From the NCBI GenBank assembly GCA_018292915.2, contig JACVVK020000214.1, positions 507,001-571,000 of the forward strand: a stretch of DNA of 64,000 nt, written 5' to 3'. The stretch is from Batillaria attramentaria (Eukaryota > Mollusca > Gastropoda > Batillariidae). Every line of letters begins with the position of its first letter. Within the stretch, counting starts at the first letter, position 1. The notes below the pieces were generated by a model. That model ran no database searches and was not told the DNA's origin. It worked only from the letters and a program-made list of their open reading frames with translations. This document shows, piece by piece, positions 1 through 12,100 of this stretch. The translations under genes and the position numbers were made by a program.

Positions 1-3000
1 ATTGAGCATTTGTATTTGTAGGTGGGTGTCCAAGCTATCTACTGAAGTGTGTTTTGTATTTCGGAATTTGTTCAGTACAGGCGAGAATGGACGGAGAAAA
101 TAATGAGTCTGGTCGTTTGGAAGAGACGTTACCGGGAGAGGGTACTTCGGATGTAAAATGGTGGCTGCTGGGTATTTAAGAAAGATGTGACGGCTAAATG
201 AGCATTTGTCTTTGTAGCTGAGTGTCTTAGCTATCTACTGAAGTGTGTTTTGTGTTTCGGAATTTGTTCAGTGTGGGCGAGAATGGACGGAGAATGTAGC
301 GAGTCGGACCATTTGCAAAAGATGGGATCATCAGACGGTGTTTCGGATGTAAAATGGTGGCTGCTGGGTATTTAAGAAAGATGTGACGGCCAAATGAGCA
401 TTTGTATTTGTAGGTGGGTGTCCAAGCTATCTACTGAAGTGTGTTTTGTATTTCGGAATTTGTTCAGTATAGGTGAGAATGGACGGAGAAAATAATGAGT
501 CTGACCGTTTGAAAGAGACCTTACCCGGAGAGGGTACTTCGGCCGTAAAATGGTAGCTGCTGGGATTTAAAAAAAGATGTGACGGGTAAATGAGCATTTG
601 TCTTTGTAGCTGAGTGTCTTAGCTATTTACTGAAGTGTGTTTTGTGTTTCGGAATTTGTTCAGTGTGGGCTAGAATGGACGGAGAAGTTAATGAGTCGGA
701 CCGTGTGAAAGAGATTTTGCCTGCAGACGATATTTCCGCTATTTCGGATGGAAAATGGTGGCTGCTGGGTATTTAAGAAAGATGTGACGGCCAAATGAGC
801 ATTTGTATTTGTAGGTGGGTGTCTAAGCTATTTACTGAAGTGTGTTTTGTATTTCGGAATTTGTTCAGTATAGGCGAGAATGGACGGAGAAAATAATGAG
901 TCTGATCGTTTGGAAGAGACGTTACCGGGAGAGGGTACTTCGGATGTAAAATGGTGGCTGCTGGGTATTTAAAAAAGATGTGACGGGTAAATGAGCATTT
1001 GTCTTTGTAGCTGAGTGTCTTAGCTATCTACTGAAGTGTCTATTGTGTTTTGGAATTTGTTTAGTGTGGGCTAGAATGGACGAAGAAGTTAATGAGTCGG
1101 ACCGTGTGAAAGAGATTTTGCCTGCAGACGATATTTCCGCTATTTCGGATGGAAAATGGTGGCTGCTGGGTATTTAAGAAAGATGTGACGGCTAAATGAG
1201 CATTTGTCTTTGTAGCTGAGTGTCTTAGCTATCTACTGAAGTGTGTTTTGTGTTTCGGAATTTGTTTAGTGTGGGCGAGAATGGACGGAGAATGTAACGA
1301 GTCGGACCATTTGCAAAAGATGGGATCATCAGACGGTGTTTCGGGTGTAAAATGGTGGCTGCTGGGTATTTAAGAAAGATGTGACGGCCAAATGAGCATT
1401 TGTATTTGTAGGTGGGTGTCTAAGCTATTTACTGAAGTGTGTTTTGTATTTCGGAATTTGTTCAGTATAGGCGAGAATGGACGGAGAAAATAATGAGTCT
1501 GATCGTTTGAAAGAGACTTTACCGGGAGAGGGTACTTCGGATGTAAAATGGTGGCTGCTGGGTATTTAAAAAAGATGTGACGGGTAAATGAGCATTTGTC
1601 TTTGTAGCTGAGTGTCTTAGCTATCTACTGAAGTGTGTTTTGTGTTTCGGAATTTGTTCAGTGTGGGTTAGAATGGACGAAGAAGTTAATGAGTCGGACC
1701 ATGTGAAAGAGATGTTGCCTGCAGACGGTATTTCGGATGTAAAATGGTGGCTGCTGGGTATTTAAAAAAGATGTGACGGCTAAATGAGCATTTGTCTTCG
1801 TAGCTGAGTGTCTTAGCTATCTACTGAAGTGTGTTTTGTGTTTCGGAATTTGTTCAGTGTGGGCGAGAATGGACGGAGAATGTAACGAGTCGGACCATTT
1901 GCGAAAGATGGGATCATCAGACGGTGTTTCGGATGTAAAATGGTGGCTGCTGGGTATTTAAGAAAGGTGTGACGGCCAAATGAGCATTTGTATTTGTAGG
2001 TGGGTGTCTAAGCTATCTACTGAAGTGTGTTTTGTATTTCGGAATTTGTTCAGTATAGGCGAGAATGGACGGAGAAAATAATAAGTCTGACCGTTTGAAA
2101 GAGACCTTACCCGGAGACGGTGTTTTGGGTGTAAAATGGTGGCTGCTGAGTATTTAAAAAAGATGTGACGGCTAAATGAGCATTTGTCTTTGTAGCTGAG
2201 TGTCTTAGCTATCTACTGAAGTGTGTTTTGTATTTTGGAATTTGTTTAGTATAGGCGAGAAGGGCCGGAGAAAATAATGAGTCTGACCTTTTGAAAGAGA
2301 CCTTACCCGGAGACGGTACTTCGGCCGTAAAATGGTGGCTGCTGGGTATTTAAGAAAGATGTGACGGCCAAATGAGCATTTGTATTTGTAGGTGGGTGTC
2401 TAAGCTATTTACTGAAGTGTGTTTTGTATTTCGGAATTTGTTCAGTATAGGCGAAAATGGACGGAGAAAATAATGAGTCTGATCGTTTGGAAGAGACGTT
2501 ACCGGGAGAGGGTACTTCGAATGTAAAATGGTGGCTGCTGGGTATTTAAAAAAGATGTGACGGCTAAATGAGCATTTGTCTTTGTAGCTGAGTGTCTTAG
2601 CTATCTACTGAAGTGTGTTTTGTGTTTCGGAATTTGTTTAGTGTGGGCGAGAATGGACGGAGAATGTAACGAGTCGGACCATTTGCAAAAGATGGGATCA
2701 TCAGACGGTGTTTCGGGTGTAAAATGGTGGCTGCTGGGTATTAAAGAAAGATGTGACGGCCAAATGAGCATTTATATTTGTAGGTGGGTGTCTAAGCTAT
2801 TTACTGAAGTGTGTTTTGTATTTCGGAATTTGTTCAGTATAGGCGAGAATGGACGGAGAAAATAATGAGTCTCGTCGTTTGGAAGAGACGTTACCGGGAG
2901 AGGGTACTTGGGATGTAAAATGGTGGCTGCTGGGTATTTAAGAAAGATGTGACGGCTAAATGAGCATTTGTCTTTGTAGCTGAGTGTCTTAGCTATCTAC

Positions 3001-3400
3001 TGAAGTGTGTTTTGTGTTTCGGAATTTGTTTAGTGTGGGCGAGAATGGACGGAGAATGTAACGAGTCGGACCATTTGCAAAAGATGGGATCATCAGACGG
3101 TGTTTCGGGTGTAAAATGGTGGCTGCTGGGTATTTAAGAAAGATGTGACGGCCAAATGAGCATTTATATTTGTAGGTGGGTGTCTAAGCTATTTACTGAA
3201 GTGTGTTTTGTATTTCGGAATTTGTTCAGTATAGGCGAGAATGGACGGAGAAAATAATGAGTCTCGTCGTTTGGAAGAGACGTTACCGGGAGAGGGTACT
3301 TGGGATGTAAAATGGTGGCTGCTGGGTATTTAAGAAAGATGTGACGGCTAAATGAGCATTTGTCTTTGTAGCTGAGTGTCTTAGCTATCTACTGAAGTGT
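1..3400 (+). repeat. Tandem array of ~196-bp units, about 17 copies
   Basis: Units begin at TGAGCATTTGT (guanines at 4, 200, 396, 592, 797, 993, 1198 and so on to about 3357) with a 196-bp period; some copies are 205 bp because of a 9-bp insertion. Two subtypes are interspersed, one reading TATTTGTAGGTGGGTGTC and the other TCTTTGTAGCTGAGTGTC after the start. The flanks of each unit are nearly invariant, while a central 50-60 bp block differs in sequence type between units. That block lies in a short frame starting ATGGACGGAGAA and ending in codons for KWWLLGI plus a stop. The array runs off the left edge of the window and ends abruptly at about 3400 within a unit. No known family is recognised. 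Confidence 0.95.
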
Positions 3401-3429
3401 AAAAAGTGCGAATGAGTCTTATCGTTCAT

Positions 3430-3580
3430 AGCCACAAAATGCAATGAAGGTGATTTTGCCAAAATAACAAGGCAAGGCCACAGTAATTTTGCCAAAATAA
3501 AAGAAGGTGGAAGAAATATTGCCACAATAAAACAAGGTACAAGCAATTTTGCCAGTGATAATAAAAGGTAAGATAATATG
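3430..3580 (+). repeat. Degenerate ~35-bp tandem repeat
   Basis: About four imperfect copies of a unit containing ATTTTGCCAAAATAA followed by an AAGG run lie directly downstream of the truncated 196-bp array. Spacing is 30-36 bp. No reading frame or function is suggested. Confidence 0.6.
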
Positions 3581-3893
3581 CAAATTCGTCAAACCCTTTT
3601 GGGAGTAGTTGTGCCAAGAGCCACAAATTGCCACATAATTATGAAGATAACCCACAACTACTAGAACCTACAAGACTTAAAAAACCTAACTCCCTCTCTG
3701 GATTAATACAAAATCAGATGAAGAAAAAACAGAGGGTTTTTTTTTTGGTTTTTTGTTGTTGTACATTTTCAGTCATTCGAAACAACTTTATTCCTCCTCA
3801 TGTCAATGTCATGACGCAAGTACACAAATGTACATGTCAGCACTGAACACACAGATGTTGGCCATTGATCTCACAGTCCTTCATTGTAATGTA

Positions 3894-4135
3894 CACTTGA
3901 GCATTTGCTTAAGTAGTTGGGTATCTAAACGTTCTACTGAGGTATGTTTTGTAATGATTTCGGAATTTGGTCAGTGCATGTAGGCGAGATTGGACGAACA
4001 ATGTGAAGACCGAGTCGGACAGTTTGGAGCAGATGGAACCGGCACAGGGCATTTCAGGCGTAAAATGAGAATCTGGTTAAGTAGTTGGGTGTCTAAGTTA
4101 TCCACTGAGGTATATTTTGCATTTCGGAAATTGCG
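3894..4135 (+). repeat. Diverged outlier copies of the 196-bp unit
   Basis: Sequence at 3897-4065 aligns with the array unit (GAGCATTTGCTTAAGTAG, then ATCTAAACGTTCTACTGAGG, then TTTCGGAATTTGGTCAGTG), followed by a second partial copy at 4070-4135. The start codon of the internal frame is lost (ATTGGACGA), whereas the upstream frame reading WVSK-STEV is still legible in both copies. They look like old, non-homogenised edges of the array. Confidence 0.8.
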
Positions 4136-4501
4136 CTGGTTGCCGGATTCACTATCTCGCCGTACCGATGTAAATGGGAGGAGAGGACGGGTAGCAGGTA
4201 AAGGGAGACAACCGCGTATTATCTGATATTAGTTCCGTTCGGTATTAACTCCCTTTGGTTTCTTGTGTTGGAATCTTTTGTCACTCACACAAGCAGGCCT
4301 TGCCTTATACATGTACTTACAACTATGTGTGTGGCTTCGATACATTTTATTGAATTTTTTGTGTTGATTTGATACGGCAGATAGGTGAGAAAGTACATGA
4401 CATTTTCAGTTTTCAATTTATATTTTAAATGATAAAATTCAGTTGACCAGGTTTCCACTAACCTTTCACCCCAGCTTAACACCCCCCCCCCCTTTCCCCT
4501 C

Positions 4502-4542
<41 letters not shown>

Positions 4543-5268
4543 ACTTTTTCTTGTTTGTTTGTTTGTTTTATTGTCATGTCACTCTCCTTTTCTTTTCCTC
4601 TGTCCCACACATACTCTGTTAAATATGGATTTGTACCTACGTTGTGTTTTGTGCTGCTTATCAAGTTATGATAATTATGGCATGCCGCACTGCGAGGAAT
4701 CTCAGTTATAGCTATGCTATGCCCTTTTGTTATACTTTTTTTTTTTTTTAAATAAACTTGACCGGCCTTGTCAAATCTGTAAATGACCTGCGCAATATTC
4801 TTTAACTGTGGGTTTTGTTGTTTGTTTTTGAGATCCCTGGCCCTGCTCTTAGACACCAACTCCCCCACCCCACCACCACCTTTTTAGTCGACTACACACA
4901 CACACACCACTCACCTGTCCCAACCCCCGCACCCTGGGTGTGGTGGTGTGGTGTTCTGCTAATGGTGGTAAGGTTCACGTGATCTGATCAGTTTAGTTCA
5001 CTTAATCAATTGAATTCAGTTCAAGTCAGTATGAATACTTTATTGTCCTCAGAAAGACATCCTCATATCAAATGTTTCAGTTTTACATACTGTATAAATG
5101 AGACAGTAACATTCAACTTAATCTCATGTTCAGTTCAGGTACAGTACCACTGTACCCAACACCCTGGTTTTTTGAAACTTAAAAAAAAATCAATTTTGGT
5201 CCAACAAACAAATTCAGTTTTGGACAAAAGTAGTAAGTTTTACTTTTGTCCATTTAAGTGTGTCATCG
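4136..5268. other. Intergenic stretch with (CA)20 and poly-C, no gene seen
   Basis: A C-run at about 4482-4492 and a (CA)20 microsatellite at 4503-4540 are present, with GTTT repeats at 4551-4568. The remaining sequence is AT-rich without coding potential: the open frames here are low-complexity or lack recognisable features. Confidence 0.6.
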
Positions 5269-5277
5269 CAGCCCACA

Positions 5278-5744
5278 ATTTTTTTTTTTTTTTTTTTTTT
5301 GGCTGCCCCAACTCTTTGCCAACTCCAGTGAGGGTGTTCCTCCCAGGTCTTTGGTGGAACCCACGGAGGACTCAGAAGCTGGGACAATTTTTATTATGCA
5401 TGATGATGGAGATGAGGATGATAGTAAGATGATGTTATGGAGGTCCATGTGGTTTGGGACTGCGGGACAGGGCCGCATTCCACGCTTCCTGTCGTAAATA
5501 TCCCGGCATTAAGACCAGGCGCGGGAACTACAGCACCTGCGGTGCCGGCCGTCTAATCATCCACATCATAAGACGTGTCATACTATTAAGGGAAGCACCC
5601 CCAAAGTCGCACCCGTGGGTGAAACTCGGCTGTGTGGCAAGAGCCTCCCCATCGGGCCCATAGCACACCCGCTCTGCGGGGTAGGAACCGACCTAGGTAG
5701 GAAAAATACCGCTTGCCTCGGCTGGGATTCGAACCTGGGTCTCC
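5278..5744 (-). mobile_element. tRNA-headed SINE, 5'-truncated copy
   Basis: This is a minus-strand insertion. Its poly(A) tail is seen as poly-T at 5279-5300, and its body matches the element at 48295-48791 over almost its full length, including the ATGATGATGGAGATGAGGAT block and a TTCCACGCTTCCTGTC block. The tRNA-like head survives only as the B-box region (GGTTCGAATC on the minus strand, near 5730), so the copy lacks the A box. It is bounded by a 9-bp direct repeat CAGCCCACA at 5269-5277 and 5745-5753, the expected target-site duplication. Confidence 0.88.
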
Positions 5745-6635
5745 CAGCCCACATTTATTACTTGTACTGAGCAGGTAAACTCACCATGACATGTACACAT
5801 AACAAGTTTTCCAGTTGTAATGGTTTTATTTATGGGTGTTTTTTTTTTTTTTCATGTGTTCTTTTTGTTAAAAATAATAACATACATTTACATTTCTTGC
5901 AAATTTGAATATACATGAGCTTTAGAGGGTCTACTGCGCTCGACGAGTTTCGAACGTGTGCACACTACCGTTTGTCACCGTACGTACTTCAGGGCTCTAC
6001 CCGCTGAGCTGTAGAGGATTTACTGCGCTCGCGAGCTCGAAAGTCGCTGAACGCGACTTGGCTGCTGTGTTCAGCCCAGTGGCGCGCGGCAAACACGGTT
6101 AATTGAGAAATGTCTGGTTGCGTCCGCCCGCCGCCATCTTGGAAATCGGCTGCTAGGTTCACTGGTTTTGATAGTGGGTCCGGTTGAAGGCGTGTAGCGA
6201 AAAAGATAACACCACCTATCGATAGTTTTATGTATTGATGACTGAAGGGGTTAATGTACAACACATACAACCTTTTTGTGTTCCGTTTTGTCCTTTGTTA
6301 CGTATTTTTGAGCAGTATGTTTTAGGTGGCTGCTAGCTTCACTCTCGTATCGTATTCGTACCGCAATCGGTCCCGGAAAATGCGGTTTTTTCGTATTTGT
6401 TGCCTGCGATGATTTGCAATAACTATGTGTGCGGCCATATTTACCAGCTTCACGATAAGAGTTACGGGGGCTGAGAGGTGCCTGTAAATTTACCGGAGGA
6501 TAAGGGCCTCCGGTAAGCCTACCGCCGGACTCATGCAACCCACGTATGCGGTCAGCGAGCATCGTACATGCCGCCATTTATAAAATCGACAATAATTTGG
6601 AAGGCAGCTGTGCACAGAGAGAGAGAGAGAGAGTG

Positions 6636-6641
6636 CTATTG

Positions 6642-6679
<38 letters not shown>

Positions 6680-6848
6680 ACACACACACACACACTGCTG
6701 TAGAGATTTGTATTGGTTTGGAAATGTTATCCACTGTCAGTGGTACCCATTGCAAGAAGGCCTCGGTAACTCTGCGTATTGTTCGGCAAGCTGTCGAACG
6801 GTCAACGCCAACCAACTCGCCGCACATGTCTTCAAAGCATCCGGACAC
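6636..6848 (-). pseudogene. PIF/Harbinger-type transposase fragment (HTH region)
   Basis: The minus-strand frame contains GELVGVDRSTACRTIRRVTE, which resembles the helix-turn-helix segment of Harbinger/HARBI1-type transposases, where a GV-x-(R/K)ST-x-x-R-x-(I/V) pattern precedes the catalytic domain. The frame then runs into a CA microsatellite and no DDE domain follows, so it is a remnant. Its position between 235-bp inverted arms fits a decayed cut-and-paste element. Assignment rests on a short motif only. Confidence 0.55.
6643..6694 (+). repeat. (TG)n-(CA)n self-complementary microsatellite
   Basis: About 17 TG repeats run directly into TACACACACA repeats, forming a perfect potential hairpin. 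A (GA) run precedes it at 6616-6632. Confidence 0.95.
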
Positions 6849-7151
6849 CGCCGGTAGCTACCGGAGCGGTAGCAGTTTACCGACATCACGGTAGACGTTT
6901 TTCCATGCAATCGGTACGTACGTACGGTGACAAACGGTAGTGTGCACATGTTCCAAACTCGTCGAGCGCAGTAGACCCTCTAAAGCTCATGTATATTCAA
7001 ATTTGCAAGATATGTAAATGTAGGTTATTATTTTTAACAAAAAGTACACATGAAAAAAAAAAAAACACCCATAAATAAAACCATTACAACTGGAAAACTT
7101 GTTATGTGTACATGTCATAGTGAGTTTACCTGCTCAGTACAAGTAATAAAT

Positions 7152-8380
7152 TTACCTTCAAGAAACCCTCGGTAACTAGAAACACGCACAGTTTTTCAGA
7201 AATGAACTGAGCGGTCCGTGTTCAGTTCGTGTCATCAGTACAGGCCACCGTCTCGGCTGTCAGTGTAAGTTCACGCACGTATCAAGAAGACAGTGACGTG
7301 CGCATTGCTCATCTGTACTTCTCACCCAAAACGTAATGTATATAGTGCGTTTTCTACGTCAAAATGTACTGTTCAGTAAAAGTTTTGCATTTTGCAATGT
7401 AAGATGGAAATTAACCATTACAAGCAGTCGGTATGACTCAGTCCTGAATTCGCCCATTTGACCTACTTTTTCTTAATTATTCCATAATAAGAAATATAAT
7501 AATAAAAAAGATTAAATCTCTTTTGAACAATACAAATATAACTTGCTTTATTCAACAGTTAGGATGCTTCTGAGACCGGATTCATACCTGTGACTACAAA
7601 ATAAATGGCCTTTCTGCTAATTACATTACAAGTGTAGAACATGATGGCCAATAATTATTCAGTGAATTTAATTAAGTCCTCCAACATAATAATTTGATAC
7701 TTTGGAACCAAATATGACATAAGATGGTTCCCTGTCATGTTCTTTAAGTTTCTCTTTCGTTCATTTCATCATAATAACCATTTAGGCCAAGCTAAAGATG
7801 AAAAAGGGTAATAATTTGTTTCTGGGTCGACCCAATTTACTGAGACGGCCACGCCCACCAGAGGGGGCGGTCCAGGTGTTACTGTCGCTAATATTGTTCA
7901 GAGATGTGTTATGTACTTATATTCCAAACGGCATGTCTCTACTATGATGTGAACAATCGACCTGTTTTATTCGCCTTGGCTCCCCCACTAATAGTGCGTT
8001 TTCTACGTCAACTTTCTTTTCCCCGAAATACAATGGGCTTGTCTGGGCGGCACGATATCAAAGGCTCTGTAGCGAGGAAAGGAAGACAACTCTTTCTGCT
8101 CACACTCATTAGCAATGCTTTCCGGTGTATTCATGTGCAGGTTTCATTTTAAATTAAAATGCAGATGTATATGTAACTGCGATAAAATAAAGTACTAGGA
8201 AGCATTTTGCACGACATGTCTTCAAACAAGAGTAGACATACGCCCTGAGGCGCGCAAAACAGAGGTCAACAAGATCGAACTATTTTTCCAGGCGGACGCA
8301 TACGCTGAGATGAATCATAGCGCAGCGCGAGCGCGAAGCGAAGGGAGCGTCTAGGAAGCAACGGGCATCGCTGTCATCAC
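7152..8380. other. Upstream region of the Ig-domain gene, no gene recognised
   Basis: No convincing coding sequence is visible. A GC-rich patch at 7845-7872 (CCACCAGAGGGGGCGG) and a block near 8318-8345 rich in GCGCGAGCGCGAAGCG lie upstream of the first exon and could contribute to promoter activity. No TATA box was found at a convincing distance. Confidence 0.35.
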
Positions 8381-8384
8381 TGCA

Positions 8385-8497
8385 ACAGAGTCTATTCTAG
8401 CTGTAGCGGCCTTGGACCATAACTGTACGATCGAGAGTGTTCCCACACGGAATATTTACGCTGCTTCTTGCACTTCTCATCTTGCCGGCATTATGTG
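8385..8497 (+). other. Candidate first exon of the Ig-domain gene (mostly 5' UTR)
   Basis: The sequence ends in ATGTG followed by a strong donor (GTAAGT at 8498). Joined to the acceptor at 9695 it gives ATG-TGC and stays in frame with the signal-peptide ATG at 9718, adding nine residues (MCFTWKGVD). The 5' boundary is a guess. The exon is supported only by the donor and the frame match. Confidence 0.45.
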
Positions 8498-9091
8498 GTA
8501 AGTGTTGTCTTCATTCCTCTGCTGGTATGGTGCGCTTACTGTGCTAAATATCAACAAGTTAAGAACTATTACCTGTCAGGCATCAAAACTCTGCAGGATG
8601 GAAGTTAGAGGGCTTCAAGCCCTGTATGAAGAACGAACACTGACGAAAGCGTTTCAGATCACACAGGACACTACTCATGCTCTTGCCAGGCATTTTGAGT
8701 ATCTGCCCTCTGGCAGGAGATTCAGGGTCCCTCGGTTTAATACCAGGAGAGGCAGACTCAGTTTTGCCAATTCCGTCAGCAATTAGACTGCTGAACACAT
8801 AGATCTATACTTTTAATGCGGGTCTTTTTTATTCTTTGAGGCCTTAAGGTAAGAGATGTGCTGATGATTGGTGGTGGTGGTGGTGTGTGTGTGTAGTGGG
8901 GGGAATCAACTGCGCCCTCGCCGCTTCACGAGGGTGAAGAAAGACTGTCTAGTTTGCAGTACCCATGCGTCACAGGCGATTCAAAAGTAGGCGGAGCGCC
9001 ATGGAAAAAACCTGCGTCTCTCTCCATTGGTTCTTTCTTGAACGAAACGGTTCAATCAATACACAACATTTTAATTAAAATAGAAAATTTG

Positions 9092-9135
<44 letters not shown>

Positions 9136-12100
9136 TTACAGAGAAAAGAGGAGGGGGTTGGTGGTGTAGTAACATCGACAAAATCTTCAGATTAGCTATC
9201 ATGATGGTGTGTTTGTGTTAGGTTATGTGTTTCACTTTCAGCGTGTGGTATATATTTTTCATCAACAGTACGTTGAACTATGACAACACATAAATTATAA
9301 TCTCTTACACCGTTTTATTCTTTTCATTTATTTAGTCTCACCAGCAAAATGTTTTGAAAAAGGATCTGACACAATACAAGTTGAATGATAATTAACAGGT
9401 ACAAATACTGTATCAGGTATTTGAACACATACATCAAACTTGAGCTTCATATTTCAACAAATGGACACTGAGAGGATTTTAAAAGACAGCATCCACGCTA
9501 GAATTTTTGCATAACTGTGGAAGGTAATCTCCGTTTTACAACAACTTGTTTAGGTTTGTTTTACAGTTTTTAATTACTTTCTGGCAAAAGTCTAGTCAAA
9601 ATAAACCCTGTCGTATTTAACAATCCTTGATAAAGATGTGTGTGTGTGTTTGTGCCTGTGTGTGTGTGTCATTTTTTTTTCTTCTTTTTTTACAGCTTCA
9701 CCTGGAAAGGTGTAGACATGAAGCTGGGTTTGGTCTTTCTCGTCATTTGGCTCGCAGAACCTGTTCATGGTATGTGGCGTTGTCAAGAGATGGCCAAAGA
9801 AAAAAATCAGCGCGCAATATGCATCTTTTGTTTCTGCGGCGGCGTTATTGATTGTTGTTGTTGTTGTTTACTGCTGCTGGTGTTGCTGAACGTATTGCGT
9901 ATTGTTTAAAAATTCAAGCGTTGTAAAACGCAGATGGATAGAACACTTTGTATTCAGAACGATACATGTCCCTGAACTCTCACCAGTTCAGCCTTTTTTT
10001 TTTTTACGAAAAACAAAACAAAACAAACAAACAAAAAACACACACACACAACAACTCGTAAATGCCACCACGCAACATTGTAGACTCATGTTTTGTCATT
10101 TTTACTCAACCTAACGGTTCGCTGGTGTTCTATGAGTAGTTTCAGTACATCTAAACAGAGCTTCAAGAATTACACAGTAACGCTTTGTCAGGAACTGGAT
10201 TATATGAATCATTCGACTTCAGAGTCGGATATTAAAGGGAAAGAACTGGTAAGAGTTTCTACAGCTGAAAGTGAAACTGTTTTTAATCTTACTTTTACCC
10301 AGTGTTTGGGTTGGCAGTTGTTGGACATTTTGTACTGTACAAGTGCGATTTGGTTCGTTATACTGTTTTCCTGTAATGTGTCCATACACAATGAAAGAAA
10401 ACTTCTGCCATGATCTTTACCCAATAGGGGAGGGGTTGTTGTTGTTGTTGTTATGTGTGTGTGTGTGTGTGTGTGCATGTGGGAGTTGTCACATTCTTGT
10501 AGATCCTTACTGCCCCTTTGCAGGTTCCGGGTCAACCTGTGTTGCTCCGACCGTGGAAGCTGGAGCCACAGCCAGTGTAACCTGTACTTTTGACACAGAT
10601 GTCTCTGGTTTACAGTTCATGGTGCGTCGAAATTGCAGTGACGGAGTTGGTTGTGGTACGTAAGCAAGACCATACAACAGTTCCTTTCACCCATGTAGGT
10701 CGGTTTGCGAGTCCATTGATCAGTAATTTTAAGTACGCTGTTTCAAAATCACGCGCTTCGTTTGTCGTCGGACACAGCCACGCACGTTTGGTTTTGAAAA
10801 TTTTCCCCTAAAAACGTTTCAAGCCAAATTATTATTATTATTATTATTATTATTATCATCATCATCTGTCAGTCACGGGGAATGGCATTGTGCACCAGCA
10901 GATGCACTTCACTCTTTGTACGTACTTTTTGTATTATTCGCAGAAACCGTGCTTGATTGCTACCAGCAGGGCGACAAACCACACTGCGATATGTCGAGCG
11001 GAGTCAGGTACGACTTGAAACCTGGGAAGGTACAAACCTTGTACATCGATAACATCAGCAAGCACTTCGCAGGAAACTACATCTGTGAGACAGAGACGAC
11101 ATCTGAAGACGAATGTAAACCATGCCATCTGAACGTCTCAGGTAAATAATAGTAAATATGGCGGTTAGGTGTTCGGAGGTTTCACGTACTCTGTCCACCG
11201 GCATGTTGGCTTCAAAGGTGGGGCACTGAAAAACATCATCAACAACAAAATGAGAAAGAATAAAACCAAAAAACTTTCACACTGTCTGGATCAAATTCAC
11301 GAAATTTCTGCATCGAAATTTCTTTCCAAATGTCCAGTGTTGTAGAGAGATTTTGTGTGTGGGTAAGGGGAGAGAATTGCTAGAGCTGTGCCCTGGGTCA
11401 GATAGTATTGATCAGAGGCTGTGCCAAAAGGTGACTAGGCTGACTGGGACATTAGGATAAAAACAAAATATTAAATTTCACTTTTCAATTTCTAACCAAT
11501 AAATCTTCAACCTTTCCTTAGCCCTTTTCAGGCATCAAAAAGATAACTGTGTGCTTATGACAAGAGATACGTTTGATTGAACACTATTATATGGGGTGTA
11601 ACGGATGCAACAGCAGACATAGGCACAGGCCTTAAAAACAAGCATTTTAACATGCAGATCTTCTCTCCATCATACATTTTTATTAAAGACAGCTACACAA
11701 ACTATTTCAGAATATAAAAACGAGTTTAACAGCATGGAAAAGTGTTGTTTCCTGATGAATTCTGTGTCCGTGTTACATCCGTTACACTTTCACAACTTAC
11801 ACATTTTCACACAGAATAAAAAAACAGAAGTAGGAAAGCAAACAGATCATTTATTCACATGAAACAGGTAAAAGAAAACATGAAACAAGCAAAGATTCCT
11901 CTTCCGGAGCCTACTGACCCCATAGCATAATATCATGTAACGGATGCAACCATTGTATTAAAGACAAAATTTTCATCACAAAAACTAAAATCCAGGTCTT
12001 GTACCTGTAGGAGGAACAATGAGCTCTCCACTTATTTGCTTGCTGTGGTATCAGAAAACAGTACAAAACACAGAGCTCCTCCCCTGGTATAAAATAACCT

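Larger units (their letters stand above)
5753..7151. mobile_element. Inverted-repeat DNA element with 235-bp arms (PIF/Harbinger-like remnant)
   Basis: The left arm (5753-5987) and right arm (6918-7151) are reverse complements of about 235 bp with only scattered mismatches. The outer ends read ATTTATTACTTGTACTGAG and the inner ends CACCGTACGTAC. The ~930-bp interior holds a transposase-like fragment on the minus strand and a TG/CA microsatellite. The SINE at 5278-5744 inserted immediately outside the left arm. I could not identify a clear target-site duplication, so the exact termini are uncertain. Confidence 0.75.

Noticed and set aside
6490..6857. Small proteins rich in Cys-Val or His-Thr here and at other microsatellites (4285-4868, 19679-20005, 23970-24240, 41104-41340)
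   Set aside because: These frames are simply translations of (TG)n or (CA)n repeats.
7857..7872. CTCF site CCACCAGAGGGGGCGG upstream of the Ig gene
   Set aside because: Two extra G residues break the known core spacing. It is equally well explained as a GC box.
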